Of a DNA stretch of 64,000 bases, positions 13,328 through 25,410 are shown piece by piece. Both the position numbers and the translations under genes were made by a program. The stretch is from Lactifluus volemus (lineage: Eukaryota > Basidiomycota > Agaricomycetes > Russulales > Russulaceae), in contig WTXI01000025.1 of NCBI GenBank assembly GCA_022376515.1, forward strand, positions 124,001 through 188,000, given 5' to 3'. Each line of letters begins with the position of its first letter. Within the stretch, counting starts at the first letter, position 1. Below the pieces are notes generated by a model. It made no database searches. It worked only from the letters and a program-made list of their open reading frames with translations, and was not told the origin of the DNA.

Positions 13328-13594
13328 TGTCGAAAGTGGGTCTCGGTTACGGAAGATGGAAATTGCGAGAATCCGAGCCTGAGGAAAAACGCGAAGGTAT
13401 AACTTTGGACTGGGTGGTTTTGTAGGGATCTCGCGGGCTTACAGCAACGGGGGTCATGAGCTTTTCTGCCTCTCAGTAGGAGTTTAAGGTGATGCACGTG
13501 AGTAACATAACAAGGCCTGATTCACGATCACGTGTATCACTCACCCGCGCGAACTGAGTGCTGAGCGGAGACTGCTGACCGCCTCAAACAAGAC
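13328..13594. promoter_or_regulatory. Divergent promoter region between the DEAH helicase and CDC11-like gene
   Basis: 267 bp between divergent start codons. It contains two cacgtg/cacgtga E-box-like words (near 13494 and 13529) but no TATA box. No coding sequence was recognised. Confidence 0.4.
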
Positions 13595-16500
13595 ATGTCG
13601 GTCTCTCAGCCTGCTTGGCAGACAGACGAACTCAAAGACGAGTGGCCTGACGAAGTGGACGATATCTCTGAGCCTTTTACTCGCTCAATCTCGCTCACCA
13701 TCCCTGTTGGATCCCTCCACACCTCCGACCACAGCGGCCCTGACATCGACCAAGGGACAGGTGTCGTTGATGTTCCAGGTACATTCTTAATTCGCGGAGA
13801 TGCACTCCCAGTGCTCCCTCAGAAGACTCCCGGTCAGAGAAGGGTTTAATTAGAGACTTTTTCAGCCCTATTCCTCTTGAGCGCATCTTCGACCCTCCCT
13901 CTCCCAGGTGTTCGGGCGTCTCAAACCCATTGACACATAACGATTCCTCCCACTCGTCACAGTCATCTCCCATACCAAACCCGTCTATAACTTCTCATAT
14001 CAATGGTCAGAATGCTCTCGGACATCCTGATTCCCCTCATGTCGTTACAGGTGATAGCTGGCGGCCAAACATGCATTGCCCATTCACATTCACTGCCCCG
14101 AATCATGCAGTCTCCACTGACATTGTATCTCCTAACTCTCCCCAACCAAGGACGTCGCAAAAGCTGTCCCTCCTGCCGCTCCTCTTACCGATCCTCCCCT
14201 TCGCCTTTTCCAGTTCCAATACGACACATTCACTCGTGATCACTTATCGGCCATGGTTGACTCCATAGCCTTTAATTCGCCCTCGGGAAGCAACACAGGA
14301 AATTTTCTAGTGAATAACTCGTCTCCGTCCGGTCTTCCCTCTGTGTCCGATGCCTCTGCACAGTCTAGTTCGAATGAACTACGAAGCGCAAAGCGACTTA
14401 AGCTCAGCCCTGGAAGTGACCTCATTGGCTTCAACAGTCGCACCCCCTGCAGTGCAAAGCGGCCAGTCTACCGAAAGGATTATATTGGAGAGTCTAGATC
14501 TCTCATGGCCCTCATCAAGAATGCAAGAGACTTCTCTTTCCTTTCCACTGCCACATCTGTCTCATCTCCTCCACAACCTGACCCGAAGGACCACCTATCC
14601 TGCAAGAAGGGAGTAGGCGACGGTCGTGAGTGTTCATCCCATTGATATCGAAAGCTTGGCCAAGTTCTAACGACCCTCGTCTATTGAAAGCTAAAGAGGA
14701 TTCAGATGCGGCTGGGCCTATCTACAAAAGGAAGGGTCACTCCTCCTTAGGTTATAGGGAGCAAGCGGAAAACTTCATGGCCCAGCTTAAACAGGATATG
14801 AAAGGATCCAAGCGCATTTTTTCCACGGATGCTACAGACCCACAGCAAGTACAACGCACCGCTGTCGATATAACCTCCCAGCCTACGCATCCAATCGCGG
14901 GCCCTCTTCTGCCTCGCCCCTGCAGAACCAGGAGAGTCTTCCGCTTCCGCTCCCTGCCCAAGGGAGCAATTCACCTGGAATCTCTTTTAAGGTAGGATCA
15001 CCCAGAGGTAACAGGATAATACTAACGGCCGCAAACAGGACGCCAGCTCTGCTTCTTCAAACACATCCCGTATATATGCCCACTTCCCTCCACCTCCTAT
15101 TCTCGTTGCACCGCCCCCATCCCCATCCCCACCGCCTCACCTCCCTGACCTAATTCCGCAACCCAATACAACTGCGCAAGCAAATACTGTCCTCCTCAAT
15201 CCGGCAGTTAGGACGGAGACCTCCGCCCGTCTATTCTCGGGCGCCCTAATGAGGATCTCAATCGATTTTTCTCTACAAGTACGGCCTCCGGGACTACCCT
15301 GACTACAGGGAGCTCGGGATCGTTCGTGAAGCACCCAGGACCAGCGCAAATCATGCGTATTGGGCCCGAAGACGTACCGGCCTTACCTGAACGTGTTGGA
15401 AAGATGGTGTTCGACAAGGTCATGATGCGATGGGTTAAGGTGGCTGTGATGGTGCCCTCGAGAATTCCAGAGGGTGGCAGTAGCGGGAACACGGAGACAG
15501 ACGCCGAGAGTGAGGACCCGTTCCGTGACATTGAGAGTTTGCGTGAAGACTCTCTGACGGGTGGTGACGCTAGAGAGCATGCGCCTTCATCGACTGATAA
15601 CAGCTTCATCGATGAAGTAGGTGACGAGGAAGAACTGGAACTCACTTCTTTTTCATTCGACGGACCCTCCCACAGCCATCCGCGCGCAACTATCGGTGGT
15701 GTAGATGACACGACAGATTCAGATAAGACGACGAGGATTGACAGAAATGAGTGCACTGTCCGCATCACTTTCGCTGGCCGACCGGCCTGAAATTTCCTTC
15801 GACCCGGATTCAAGCGATGAGGAATTTCATCACGAGAACGCCGTTACCCTTGTCAAGGGTCCCTCTGGTCCACTTCGTGAGGTTCCGGGGCCTACGCCGA
15901 TCCGTTCCGCGTTAAAGACCGCAACTGCGAGTCCCCTAGTGGCATTCGCGGGTCCCCTCGTTAGTAACCACTGTACCCCTACAAGCAAGCCTGGTTACAG
16001 AAGGTCCGTTAGCTTCTCCGATGGTAAGCGAGAAGGACCCATCAGGGGTCTCGGACGAGATACATATGCAGACAACGGCGACACTGAGCTCTCCACCGAT
16101 GACCATGTAGGAGAAGCGAGCTTTGAACCGTCTGCTCGGTCGAAGCGCATCGGCGAGATGCTGGACGGTCTTGAGAGTACGATCGAATGAGCCTTTGGGT
16201 TTTCATATCAAGCTTTAATTGACCCGTCATCTATAGGTATCGACGACATGGCGCCGTCAAGAACCACCTGCTTCGCATACCCCGCTGCCGGCACCTTACC
16301 TCCTGGCATCAAGCACAACTCGGCACCGATACTCCTTCTGATACGGAGGTCCCGACGTCGAATATTGTGCCCCCACGATCGCAACACCCGACATGCTCCA
16401 AGGTAACCATACTAGGAGTCGGCACGCAAGCCAATGCAACCTTCTTGACGGAGGCATCATTTGGTGTTGCGCATGACAAGCTCGTTCAGGTTATCACCGA

Positions 16501-18814
16501 CACGCAGCCTTTTGAGCCTCACTGGGAGGGATTGAGCTCTATTGATCTATCAAACAGGAACATCGAGAGTGTCGCGAGGCTGAAGGAATTTCTGCCTCGT
16601 CTGCATACTTTGTTACTGTGGGTCAGATCTGAGGCTATAATTTGCGAACACTGGCTGACGAGGTGGCAGTAATTCTAACCAGCTAGCATGGCTGAGCGGG
16701 GTTCCCGGTACTGTCCGGTCGCTCTCAGTTTCTCGTAATAGGTCCGTGCAGACTGACAGAACATGTCCACTGGTGGTTCTAACAACTACTCGACGCTGTC
16801 TGACGTAGCTTAACGGGCGCAACGTCCTTCGGTCATCTCTTCAATTTGGAAAACCTTGACATCAGTTATAACAAGGTGGAAAGCTTGAGCCGTACGTTTC
16901 TCCTACGCTGCCTTATCCTGATCGAAGCCAATGGATTTTACGTCTAGAACTAGAGTCCCTTCGGCATCTTCGCGAACTACGTGCAGACGGGAATCTCATC
17001 CGATCCCTGGACGGTTTACAGCGCATGGACTGCCTTGTCAAGCTTAGTCTCCAGAGAAATCACATGTGGACTTGAGTTTCACACAGGGTTCCTGGTGCGC
17101 CTTTCTCCCGTTTGTACTCGGGGAATACCTACTGAATTGCCCTATTTCATATCCCCGTTGTCACATTAATGTCACCCGCTTTGTCACCCCTTTGTGTTTG
17201 GCTCCCGTGTGTGGCTTTGTTCCATTCTTGATGGTTGCTCTTTCCGAAGGCCAAGGCTTGAGGTGCTAAATGTGAGCCAAAACAGGATTCAGCTTGTTTC
17301 CGGCCTGTCCCTTCTACCTTCTTTGGTCGTTTTGAATCTCGGTGAGTGGTGGTGTTCCCAGAAATCCGGTAGTGGACGAGACGCATCGGTGATGAGATCT
17401 CTCCAGCGCGGGGCTTCCTTCATGGCATAAACCGTCTTTTTATGGCACACTCCGCTGTTAATTCTCCCCGATCGAAGCCTTTTTTCTCACGTTTCACTTG
17501 AGCTTATCTTCTCGCCGCAATTTTTACTAATTCTTGGGTTGTTTTGTGGTGTAGACAACAACTGCCTTGATGAGCTCGTGCTTCACGGCATCCTGCCTAA
17601 ATTGCGCATATTGCGACTGAGCGCCAACAGATTGAAATATCTCGATGCCAGTCATTTTCCAAACTTGCGGACGCTTTATATCGACAACAATCTACTCAGA
17701 GAGGTCAAGAAAGCAAACCGGCTCGTTCGGCTCGAAAACCTGAGCTTACGCAACCAGGGAGAAAATGGCTTGTAAGTCTTGCCAGGACCGCTTCGTTCAC
17801 CTTTGATTTCAATTCAAATAGATCCTTCTCTATACGGGATGTGCGAGATGCCAAGCGGTTATACCTGTCTGGTTAGTGAATCGGTTTCCCTCCCTAACGC
17901 CGACATATCATGCCAATTGTTAATTGATGATACAGGAAATGCTCTGCCAGCTGAATTCCTTTCCGAACCGTGCTACAACCTGATCTACCTCGAGATTGCC
18001 GCCTGCCGGCTGTCAAGACTCCCAAGAAATTTCGCTACCCTTGTTCCTAACCTAAGAGTGCTAAACCTCAATTACAACTTTCTCGATGACGTGAAACCGC
18101 TGAATGGCCTGCGTAGGCTCAGCAAGCTCACGATTATCGGATCGAGACTCAAAGGCACCAAAGGCATAATTTCAGTGTTGAGGGAGTGTCCGGACGTGGA
18201 AATGGTTGACTTCAGGTACGTGATGGTTCGCTGGCTTATCGTAATCTGCAATTTTACCCTTTCTTTATTCAATTCGTGTACTCTCCCGTCTCGATCACAC
18301 GCGTTGTTTGGCCGTTTCTATATGCGCTGGCCTGTCACGGTTTTAGCCTTGAGACTTCTCTTTGTGGCTTGCTCACGTTCCATCTTCCTCTAGGATGAAC
18401 CCGTGCACCCTGGGCTGGTATCTGCCGCTACTCGTGAAAGACGTTCCCGGAGCTCTCCAGCCATCTGAAGCTGCGAACCGTTCGGACAGAGAAAGTCGTG
18501 GTCAATGCACTTTCAAGCCTTCGGGTCCGGATCTGATCCAACTAGAGGAGCCCGGAGGGTCCACCAGGGGTGGGAACAGGAACAGTTCTCGTGACGGAAC
18601 AGGCTATGTCGCGCCAACGCTGGCGTGGCACGAATTGGATGCAAAGTTCCGCCAAGACCTTCCTGATGAGGCCTATATAGGTCGCCTCACGTACCGCGGT
18701 TTAATCATGAGGGCCTGTCCAAGAGTGCGCATGTTGGACGGTGTTGCTATCAGTCGGAAGGAGCGAGAAAAGGCCGAAAAACTGCTTGAAGGGGTTGCGA
18801 GGGCCAAGGGGTAA
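13595..18814 (+). CDS. cdc11: Cdc11/Nud1-type LRR scaffold of the septation initiation network
   Basis: Spindle pole scaffold that recruits SIN/mitotic-exit kinases. The long disordered N-terminus has GTFLIRGDALPVLP and IRDFFSPIPLERIFDPPSP, a YRKDYIGESRSLMALIK box, IGPEDVPALPERVGKMVFD and RRSVSFSDGKREGP. The C-terminal half is leucine-rich repeats (LSSIDLSNRNIESV, LDISYNKVESL, LEVLNVSQNRI, LRILRLSANRLKYL, LRVLNLNYNFLDDV), closed by MNPCTLGWYLPLLVKDVPG and RMLDGVAISRKERE. Introns read here: 14626-14690, 14992-15038, probably 16177-16236, 16618-16669, 16742-16808, 16892-16947, several between 17066 and 17936, and one from about 18216 to 18393. At least six one-base losses break the frame (about 13840, 14150, 14899-14901, 15244-15246, 15724, 15735), plus unresolved shifts at 16237-16370. 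Exon detail in 16240-16400 and 17060-17270 is uncertain. Confidence 0.88.
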
Positions 18815-20117
18815 TGTGCGGAGGGAAAACGGCTTGTGAAGTCTCAGGAGGGTCTAGTCTGGTGACGGGGTCCGTTCTTTCCGGTAGTGTGAGAAGGAGT
18901 GATGCTGCTAGCGTTGTTGGTTTTTGCGTGGGTATGATCTACATAGACCAAGGGATAATCTTGTATGGAAATTTACATTCATGCTGTGCGCTTCTAAAAC
19001 GTGATGGTACCCTGACATGTGGTCATGCGTAAAGCTGGATATGGGCACAATGCAGGCAACGAGGTTGCGAAGGGTACGGCATTATCTAAGCGCACAACGA
19101 CGAAAAAAAAAGAAAAAGTGATGGCAGTGATTGCACCGCTCATGGGCATTAAGTGATGATCAAAGGTTGGGGGGAGAACACCTGCGCCCATGGCACCAAC
19201 CGTGGGGAGGGAGGAGGGCATAGGAATATCTGCGGGTTATGATATGACCGGCAGCGCCCCCAAAGGTTATTATGACTGGGAACCGGTGATGTAATCCCCG
19301 GGAGTACCTTGATTTAATTAAGCTAAGAGTCCTCGATTTAGCAGTTATGGAATGTTTCGTAAGCGAGCCCTTTCATGTAGCCAATTTCGGACGGGCTCCG
19401 CGTCCGTTCTTCTTCCTTGCTCCGAGTCGCGAAGACGAGGAATTACAGATACAAAGATGCGTACAACCAACGGGACGTGTTTCACTACAATACCGTTGGG
19501 CTGCTGTGCGGCAGAAGGTGCAACTACAGCGATCGTCCCCCTACTAGGAAGGGCCTCGGCCACGTTCTAAAACCAAAAAAAAAAAAAAACCCGCCTCCGA
19601 GCTTAATGACAGAAAGCGTGTGGGAAAGGTACTCCGATCCGGTCCCGGGCGTTTGGCTAGAGAACGCACAGGAATAGAGAACAAGCAAGACGGGATAAAT
19701 TTAAGCGCTAGAATGGGAAGATCGGGGGAGTATTTCGAACAATGTTACACACAACACAGGGCGGGAACAATCCGAGCGCTGTACTGTTTGTTATTTAGGC
19801 TGCACCTGAGAGGGGATTGTAAAAAAGGGGAGAACCAGGAAGCAGGCGGAGGTAAGTCGTTCGCGTAATTATGCCTCGGGAAGCCGGGATCAATGGAACC
19901 TGATTCGTCTTGAATCTTGTGCAGCCAGCTTTCTGGCGAGACTCCCAGTCTTTCCTCGATGGTCTGGCCTTCTATGTGAGCGTCGCGGCATCGCCGACCA
20001 TCATCTCCGTTTCCCAAGAAGCATGAGGCGCATATATAAATCAGAGCGTATCATCCCAGGTTCGATCTGCTCACGTTCTTGATTCTCCTTCCTCCGCGCT
20101 TCCCTCCTGCCTCCTCC
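18815..20117. other. Long intergenic region upstream of the homeobox gene
   Basis: About 1.3 kb with no credible gene on either strand. It holds a 15-base A run at about 19576, a shorter A/G-rich run near 19105, and pyrimidine-rich sequence at 20080-20117 typical of a fungal promoter/5' leader just before the ATG at 20118. Small ORFs here show no conserved features. Confidence 0.5.
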
Positions 20118-22432
20118 ATGATTGAGACCAAAACTGAGAGTCAGAATTATTTAGCCAATCCTTATAGCGACTTAGGATCACTCCCCTTTGATACAGACCA
20201 GTATGTCATCTCTTTTTGGTGAACAATTCTATTCCTTTTTTCTCCGTCGCCTTTTTTTTTTTTCCTTCTCGGCTTCATGCGTTCTGTCACCTGTCAAACA
20301 GCCGCGAGAGCGGTGTCATTCGACGGACACAGAAGCCACTCTCCGTTCCTCCTCCCCGAGTTGGATCGTCCTCTCGCTCTCATACGATTCATCAATTTAT
20401 CCCTTTCCCATGCATTCGATCACCATTGATTCCCATCAACATCGTCGCTGATTGACTTTATAGCAAGTTTTCTCAACTCGGTCGCACGCCAGAGAGCGGT
20501 TCAACTGCTTTTCCAGCATTTGCATCTGCGTCCCTTCATATCCTCCTTCTGCCTCCGTATCCCCGGCTGTCACAAGGTCGGTACCCCATCAGTCCCCACT
20601 CTTCTTTTTCGTGACTTGCCGTCTCTGATGCCGCCTTAGCTCTCCCGACCTTGACTGTGACTACTTTAACAGGTCGAGCATGTCATCCGTCACCAGTGCG
20701 AGTCTGAGTCCTCCCCTCGGCCTGACAACGCCCCGCGTCACCTGCACAATCCCCGCAACCAAAGCGAGTTCGCCCCACAGAGCTAACGTTGGGTAATTCT
20801 ACTTGGGAAGGCGACAACCCTCCCACACACCCAGGCGAGCAGTCCGCAGGCAGTCCGCGCATTCAGCTACCGTCAATCTTCTCCACCTTTGAGGACCCCT
20901 TTCGTTCAGAACACCGTCGTGCTTCCTTGCCTACTCTTTCGTCGGAACTTAGCTCCCGTAATCGGCTCCCCTCTTCTCTGACGCCAGCTACTCGAGGTCT
21001 GGCACCTGTCCCACCTACCTCTTCCTCCCTATCGTCCTACCAGTTCCCTTCTCAGTCATCCCTTGATTCTGACGACAAGTCATCCCTAAAACCGAAGCTC
21101 GCGGCCGATACCCAGCTTGGAATTTCGTTTGCAGATCATTCCTCTCTTCCCAGTACGGCAACTCTATCCAGTGCGGGGACGACCACCTCGTCGTCTACTT
21201 CTCCCTCGTACCCTACTTCGAGTTTTGGTTCTCCACTTACTGCAGACTACAGTCTGCCTCGTGCCCAACTGCCCTCTCTGCAATTTTCTGATTCAGAATC
21301 CTGGGGCACAGCCACAAGCCAGGCGGCATCGCTTCCGGGTATCGTCCGGCCAAACTCTACACCCGGGCCCGTACCTAGCTCGCATGCACCTTTAAAGTAC
21401 GACGACAGCCTTCGTCACTCGTCGCTGGGTAGTTCGTACACGTTTCCTCCCTCTAGTCAGGCCCCGATGTACGGGAATGTTGCGCGTATCTCTGGCCAGG
21501 CAGAGCGCAGAGCATCATATACTCCATCCTCTACCTCAGAGACGGCAAAGGAAGAGTGGAACTTTTCCTCGTCGGATATCCTCCTTCCTTCAGCATCTGG
21601 TAATGGGCCGATACCCTCTCCTTCTCGGACCCCTCCAGCCCCTCCAGCCCATTCATCCCTCGTAGATCGTCCTCAGAAAAAGCGTGGCAAATTACCGAAA
21701 CCTACGACCGATTTCTTGAAAGATTGGCTCCATCGTCACTCTGATCACCCATACCCGAGTGAGGACGAGAAGAAGCAATTATGCGCGGCGACTGGCCTGA
21801 GTATGAGTCAGGTTTCCAACTGGATGATTAATGTGAGTTTACACCTATTTACCGGGGCTTCGTTCTCTGACAATTTTGTTCCATGCTAGGCTCGCCGACG
21901 GATACTCGCACCCGTACATCGACCGTCGTCTGGCCCAGCCACGACTCATCCCCTTCCGTCCCAACGTGGAGCAACGCATTCGGGAGTGTCTACGAGCACA
22001 TTACTTCGTCGTGCGTCCATGCCCACCGACAGTCTACAACTTTACCACCCATTATCCCTCCAATCCATTTCCCACACCGGATCTGGCCCCATCGGCTCTG
22101 AGCCATACTACACACCCTCCAGTCAGCGCAATATCCTTGAGAATGGCTATGGTGGGGGCCGCTCATCCATGGTAGGAAACTATACGCAACATTCGGGTGG
22201 AACCGGCGCTGGTTACACCTTTCCCACACCAGCATCTATCTCCTCACATGGGTATGGTATGGGAAACCAGCACAGTCCATCGTATATGTCGTCGCACGGG
22301 CCATTGTCAAGTAGTGGCGGCCATGGATACTACAACCAGCAGCAACATCAACAGTACTTTCCCGGCAGCCACCAAGATAGAGGTACTCCTACGCCGTCCA
22401 GTGGGTCGGGCCCCGGGTACCATCAGCAATGA
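20118..22432 (+). CDS. TALE-class homeodomain (KN-type) transcription factor
   Basis: Ser/Pro/Thr-rich regulator with a TALE homeodomain. The DNA-binding region reads RGKLPKPTTDFLKDWLHRHS, DHPYPSEDEKKQLCA, TGLSMSQVSNWMIN, then after an intron (about 21834-21889) ARRRILAPVHR. The Pro-Tyr-Pro insertion marks the TALE class, and W-M-I-N-A-R-R-R is recognition helix 3. Upstream is about 280 residues of low-complexity Ser/Pro sequence; downstream is a Gly/Ser/Gln-rich tail ending GYHQQ at 22432. The first exons are uncertain: the ATG at 20118 starts MIETKTESQNYLANPY, with probable introns near 20203-20300 and 20575-20671, but the frame between 20300 and 20800 needs one or more missing bases (for example near 20535). 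Not assignable to a named regulator; the composition does not suggest an a mating-type HD1/HD2 protein. Confidence 0.82.
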
Positions 22433-23450
22433 TTCCGTTGCGGCGTGATGAATGTTGGCGTTCTTCTTCCATTTCCGTCTAGTCCCGCATTACTCATACT
22501 CCCGATCGGGAGTAGAGTGGTCCCAGCGCACAATCGGGGATGATGAGATGCTAGTCGGAGGCGCAAGGTATGATGCTCGGCTGAAGGTCTGTGGATTCTC
22601 ACAAAGTGGACTACTTGTACGTACGTTCGGTAAATTCTTTCCTACGGGCTTATCTGGTTATCTTCCGTGGACTTTTGCTCTGTATAGAAACGCGTTTTGT
22701 TTGTGACTCATCATTGCTTTTTAGTTCCGTTTTGCGTAACGCACTCTTGCAGCACCCATCACATCCTGTTGGATATAACCTAGTTGAATAATTCTAACAC
22801 TAATATACCCCACTCTGGTCCGCATCTCGAATTACTTGCTTCTCAATGCTTCCGTGGAATGGAAGCTAGCCATATCTCGTCCAGTTCTCGCATCGGGGAG
22901 AGTCTCAGTCGGAGTGTCCATTTGGGCGTTAAAAGTTGGAGTGTGAAACTTGCAACAACCGCCGAATAAGGCCGCGCTCAGTTTTCCTTCAACTAACATG
23001 TCTCAGCTTCAGGTATATTGTAAAATTAGAATATGAGGGTCTGTCAATTGGTGTGGTGTCCCGGCGCGATTATGCCGTATGCCGATGCAACAAGTAACAA
23101 CAACAACAGGACAGGTACGTACATAGACACCAAACTGAGGGAGTGCGCATCAAGTACCACATCTTGAAATTGCGGTATTCCTTATTGATTGTTGCCCAAC
23201 TCGGCAAGATTTCCCCCGGCTGTCTTGCCGAAGGAATGGTCAAAGCAGCATGCAGCCGAGGAAGCTCCGTATTCATATTTAGAACCTGAGCCGGCGGCCT
23301 TTTTTGGCTAGCTACTAAGAAGTTGGAGGAGCTTCTTGTCCGAACCTTCCGAGCTAGGACTCCCTCGACAAGTGTTGATACGGGTGCAGGGTCCAAGAAG
23401 GCAATAAATTGGGAAACGGAAACAGGGTTTTGGCGGTGAGGGAGTCATGA
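22433..23450. other. 3' flank of the homeobox gene, end of the gene-dense part
   Basis: No recognisable gene. Short ORFs on both strands (for example 23070-23396 minus) show no conserved motif. Base composition drifts from GC-rich coding to AT-rich repeat-like sequence by about 23.4 kb, marking the boundary with the transposon nest. Confidence 0.4.
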
Positions 23451-23933
23451 GATGTCATCAACAAAACTCGCGATGAGGTGAGTCTTTAATTGAAGTTCCC
23501 ACACCTGTCTGCACCAATGTTTGTAGTGGTCTTGCCTTCAGCCAATGTAGACCCAGTAAGTAGCATATACTTGGCAGTGACAAGTGATGGGAGGACAATG
23601 AGGCCACCCTAGTTAACCTAATCATGTTGTTGATTTCTGATTCCACCTTCAACCAGATCAAGGACAAGTTGAGCACCAAGGAGGTGTGTGTTGTAATATA
23701 TCTCAGCATGAATGAAGAGAACACTATTACATTTTGTAACTAACCTGTTGTAATATATCTATACAGGCATTGATAAGTTTTTATGTGGCTATGAGATGAA
23801 AAAAGAAAAAAGCTCACCTCAGCACAAATGAAGAGAATGCTGAGGTGCTGCTGCTTAAGGTGGGGGTTTTTATCTTCATATCAATGTGTGCTATGTGAAA
23901 GCATAACAGAAGGCTCCAGTGGATGTTGGAAAT
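23450..23933 (+). pseudogene. Possible copia-type gag remnant
   Basis: A plus-strand reading around 23600-23720 gives WEDNEATLVNLIMLLISDS and QIKDKLSTKEVC, which resembles the wording of Ty1/copia gag (UBN2-like) proteins, with a stop and no further domains. A phrase like atatatctcagcatgaatgaagagaa is repeated in degraded form about 60 bp later. The assignment rests on local resemblance only. Confidence 0.25.
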
Positions 23934-24216
23934 CAACTCCGAGCGAGACAGACTTTTCGGCCGAGGTAAATGACTCCGGATTTGGACACTTAATATAGCA
24001 CTTTATAGTACATCCTTTTACTACTCATGGGTGCTCTCATGGCCCCTTTTTAGGTTACTATTTGCTACTTAGAGTGCTTTCTCGAAGCCTCTTGAATGCT
24101 TTATACATGTACATACACATATATACATGTCCAATCCCCCCTTGGGGGGATATAAGTACTGTACCTTCTGTACATTACAATTATAAGGCTTTTGCCTCCG
24201 GGCTCATATTCCAACA
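23934..24216 (+). mobile_element. Solo LTR 1 (283 bp), copia-size, with 5-bp target duplication
   Basis: Begins TGTTGGAA and ends TTCCAACA, a perfect 8-bp inverted repeat with TG...CA ends. It is flanked on both sides by GTGGA (23929-23933 and 24217-24221). It contains a TATA-like gatataa near 24150 after a CCCCCCTTGGGGGG palindrome. No internal region remains, so this is a solo LTR left by LTR-LTR recombination. Strand is arbitrary beyond the TATA direction. Confidence 0.8.
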
Positions 24217-24399
24217 GTGGAGCAGAATGTCACAGTCAGGTCACTATGTCATTGTCAGGTTCATTCAGAGTTGTGTGGTTGCAAAGACTGCAACACACAG
24301 GTCTAGTCATGTTATGGTTATGTGGGCTGGGCAGCCCATTTCTTGCTATTCTTCTATCTATTTTTTGTCTTGTGTTACAATCTTGATCCCCACTCCCTT

Positions 24400-24636
24400 T
24401 GTTATGGAATGCAGGACATGTTGGACCATATGCTTCCAATACTGCTTACTCACTAGGATGACATTCCTTTCCATGTGTTTCCTATTGTGCTGACTGATCT
24501 ATTGTCTCACATCTTATTGTTTGTCCAGATTCATCCAGTGTTATTGTCCCCAGTCCCCATTGTCTCATGATTCCTATTGTCCTGATCCCTTGCTTATTGT
24601 TACGCCTCATTTGGTAGAACAATTAGCGTAAACTAG
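24400..24636 (+). mobile_element. Truncated gypsy-A LTR fragment
   Basis: From TGTTATGGAATGCAGGACAT onward it is collinear with the 5' half of the gypsy-A LTRs at 25152 and 59965-60482 (shared landmarks: TTGGACC, CTTACTCA, TATTGTGCTGACTG, CAATTAGC). Similarity stops near 24636, just before the region that in the other copies leads to the TATA box. Confidence 0.7.
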
Positions 24637-25151
24637 GGTGCAACATAGGTAGGGTAAACCCTGGGGTTTGGTGGGTAAGGGTCTCATGGGTGTGGGTCAG
24701 GGTCTTGATTTCCAGACCCTGGCCCAACCTGTACCTGTAGGTGCGGGACCCACACCAAACTTGTGGGTGGGGTGGTGGAGGGGCTGTGGCAGTGGGGGCG
24801 GGGCAGGCCACATGCATGCACAATGTGGAATGGGTGGTGTTGGGAACAGTGGGGGTGTTGGAACAGCACATTGAGGGGGTGGCAGTGTCAGGACAGTAAC
24901 CGCTGTGTTGGGAACAGCAGCAGGGGGTTAGCAACTGTGTGTGGACAGCAACAGCCACGTCAGGAACAGTGGTGGTGTTATGGACTGACATGTGCTTGCT
25001 GACTCATACTATACATTTTCGGACTGTTGACTCATTTCTGATGACTACCTTGCTTATGCAAATGGACTACCAATCGCTTTGTTTCAGATCGCTTACTTAT
25101 TTCTCTCACGATACAGCCTCGCACAGCACTGTACAGCCGCAAGTAACAGCC
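24637..25151 (+). other. G/T-rich low-complexity sequence and copia-LTR-like fragment
   Basis: 24640-25000 is rich in GGGTGTGGGTCAGGG-type words and GGAACAGCAGCAG repeats. Its ORFs are low complexity and not credible genes. 25090-25151 (TCTCTCACGATACAGCCTCG...AAGTAACAGCC) closely matches 49297-49350, indicating an older repeat into which the gypsy-A LTR at 25152 inserted. Confidence 0.45.
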
Positions 25152-25410
25152 TGTTACAGAATGCAGGACATGTTGGACCTTAGGCTTCCATAACCTGCTT
25201 ACTCACTGTGATGATGTCCCTTCCACATTGTTCCTATTGTGCTGACTGTTCTATTGTCTTGGTTTCCTATTGTTTGTCCCTATCTGTCCAGTGTCATTGT
25301 CTTGAGTCCCTATTGTTCTCAGTTGCTATTGTTCTGACCTTATGCTTATTGTCTTGCCTCATTGGGGACAACAATTAGCATACTTGTATAAGTAGGCCTT
25401 CGCTGGTAGC

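Noticed and set aside
19345..19680. Small overlapping ORFs in the CDC11-homeobox spacer
   Set aside because: No conserved motif, frames open on both strands, and a 15-base A run inside; treated as noncoding.
20118..22432. Mating-type HD1/HD2 homeodomain gene
   Set aside because: The homeodomain has the TALE Pro-Tyr-Pro insertion but the gene stands alone, with a long Ser/Pro-rich N-terminus and no divergently paired second homeodomain gene; a general KN-type regulator fits better.
1..22432. Host genes as pseudogenes
   Set aside because: Frame breaks are one-base losses in homopolymers with full conservation on both sides, in essential genes; consensus error is the simpler explanation.
24640..25000. 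Telomere-like or satellite array
   Set aside because: G/T-rich but without a regular short repeat unit; more likely low-complexity filler from another element.
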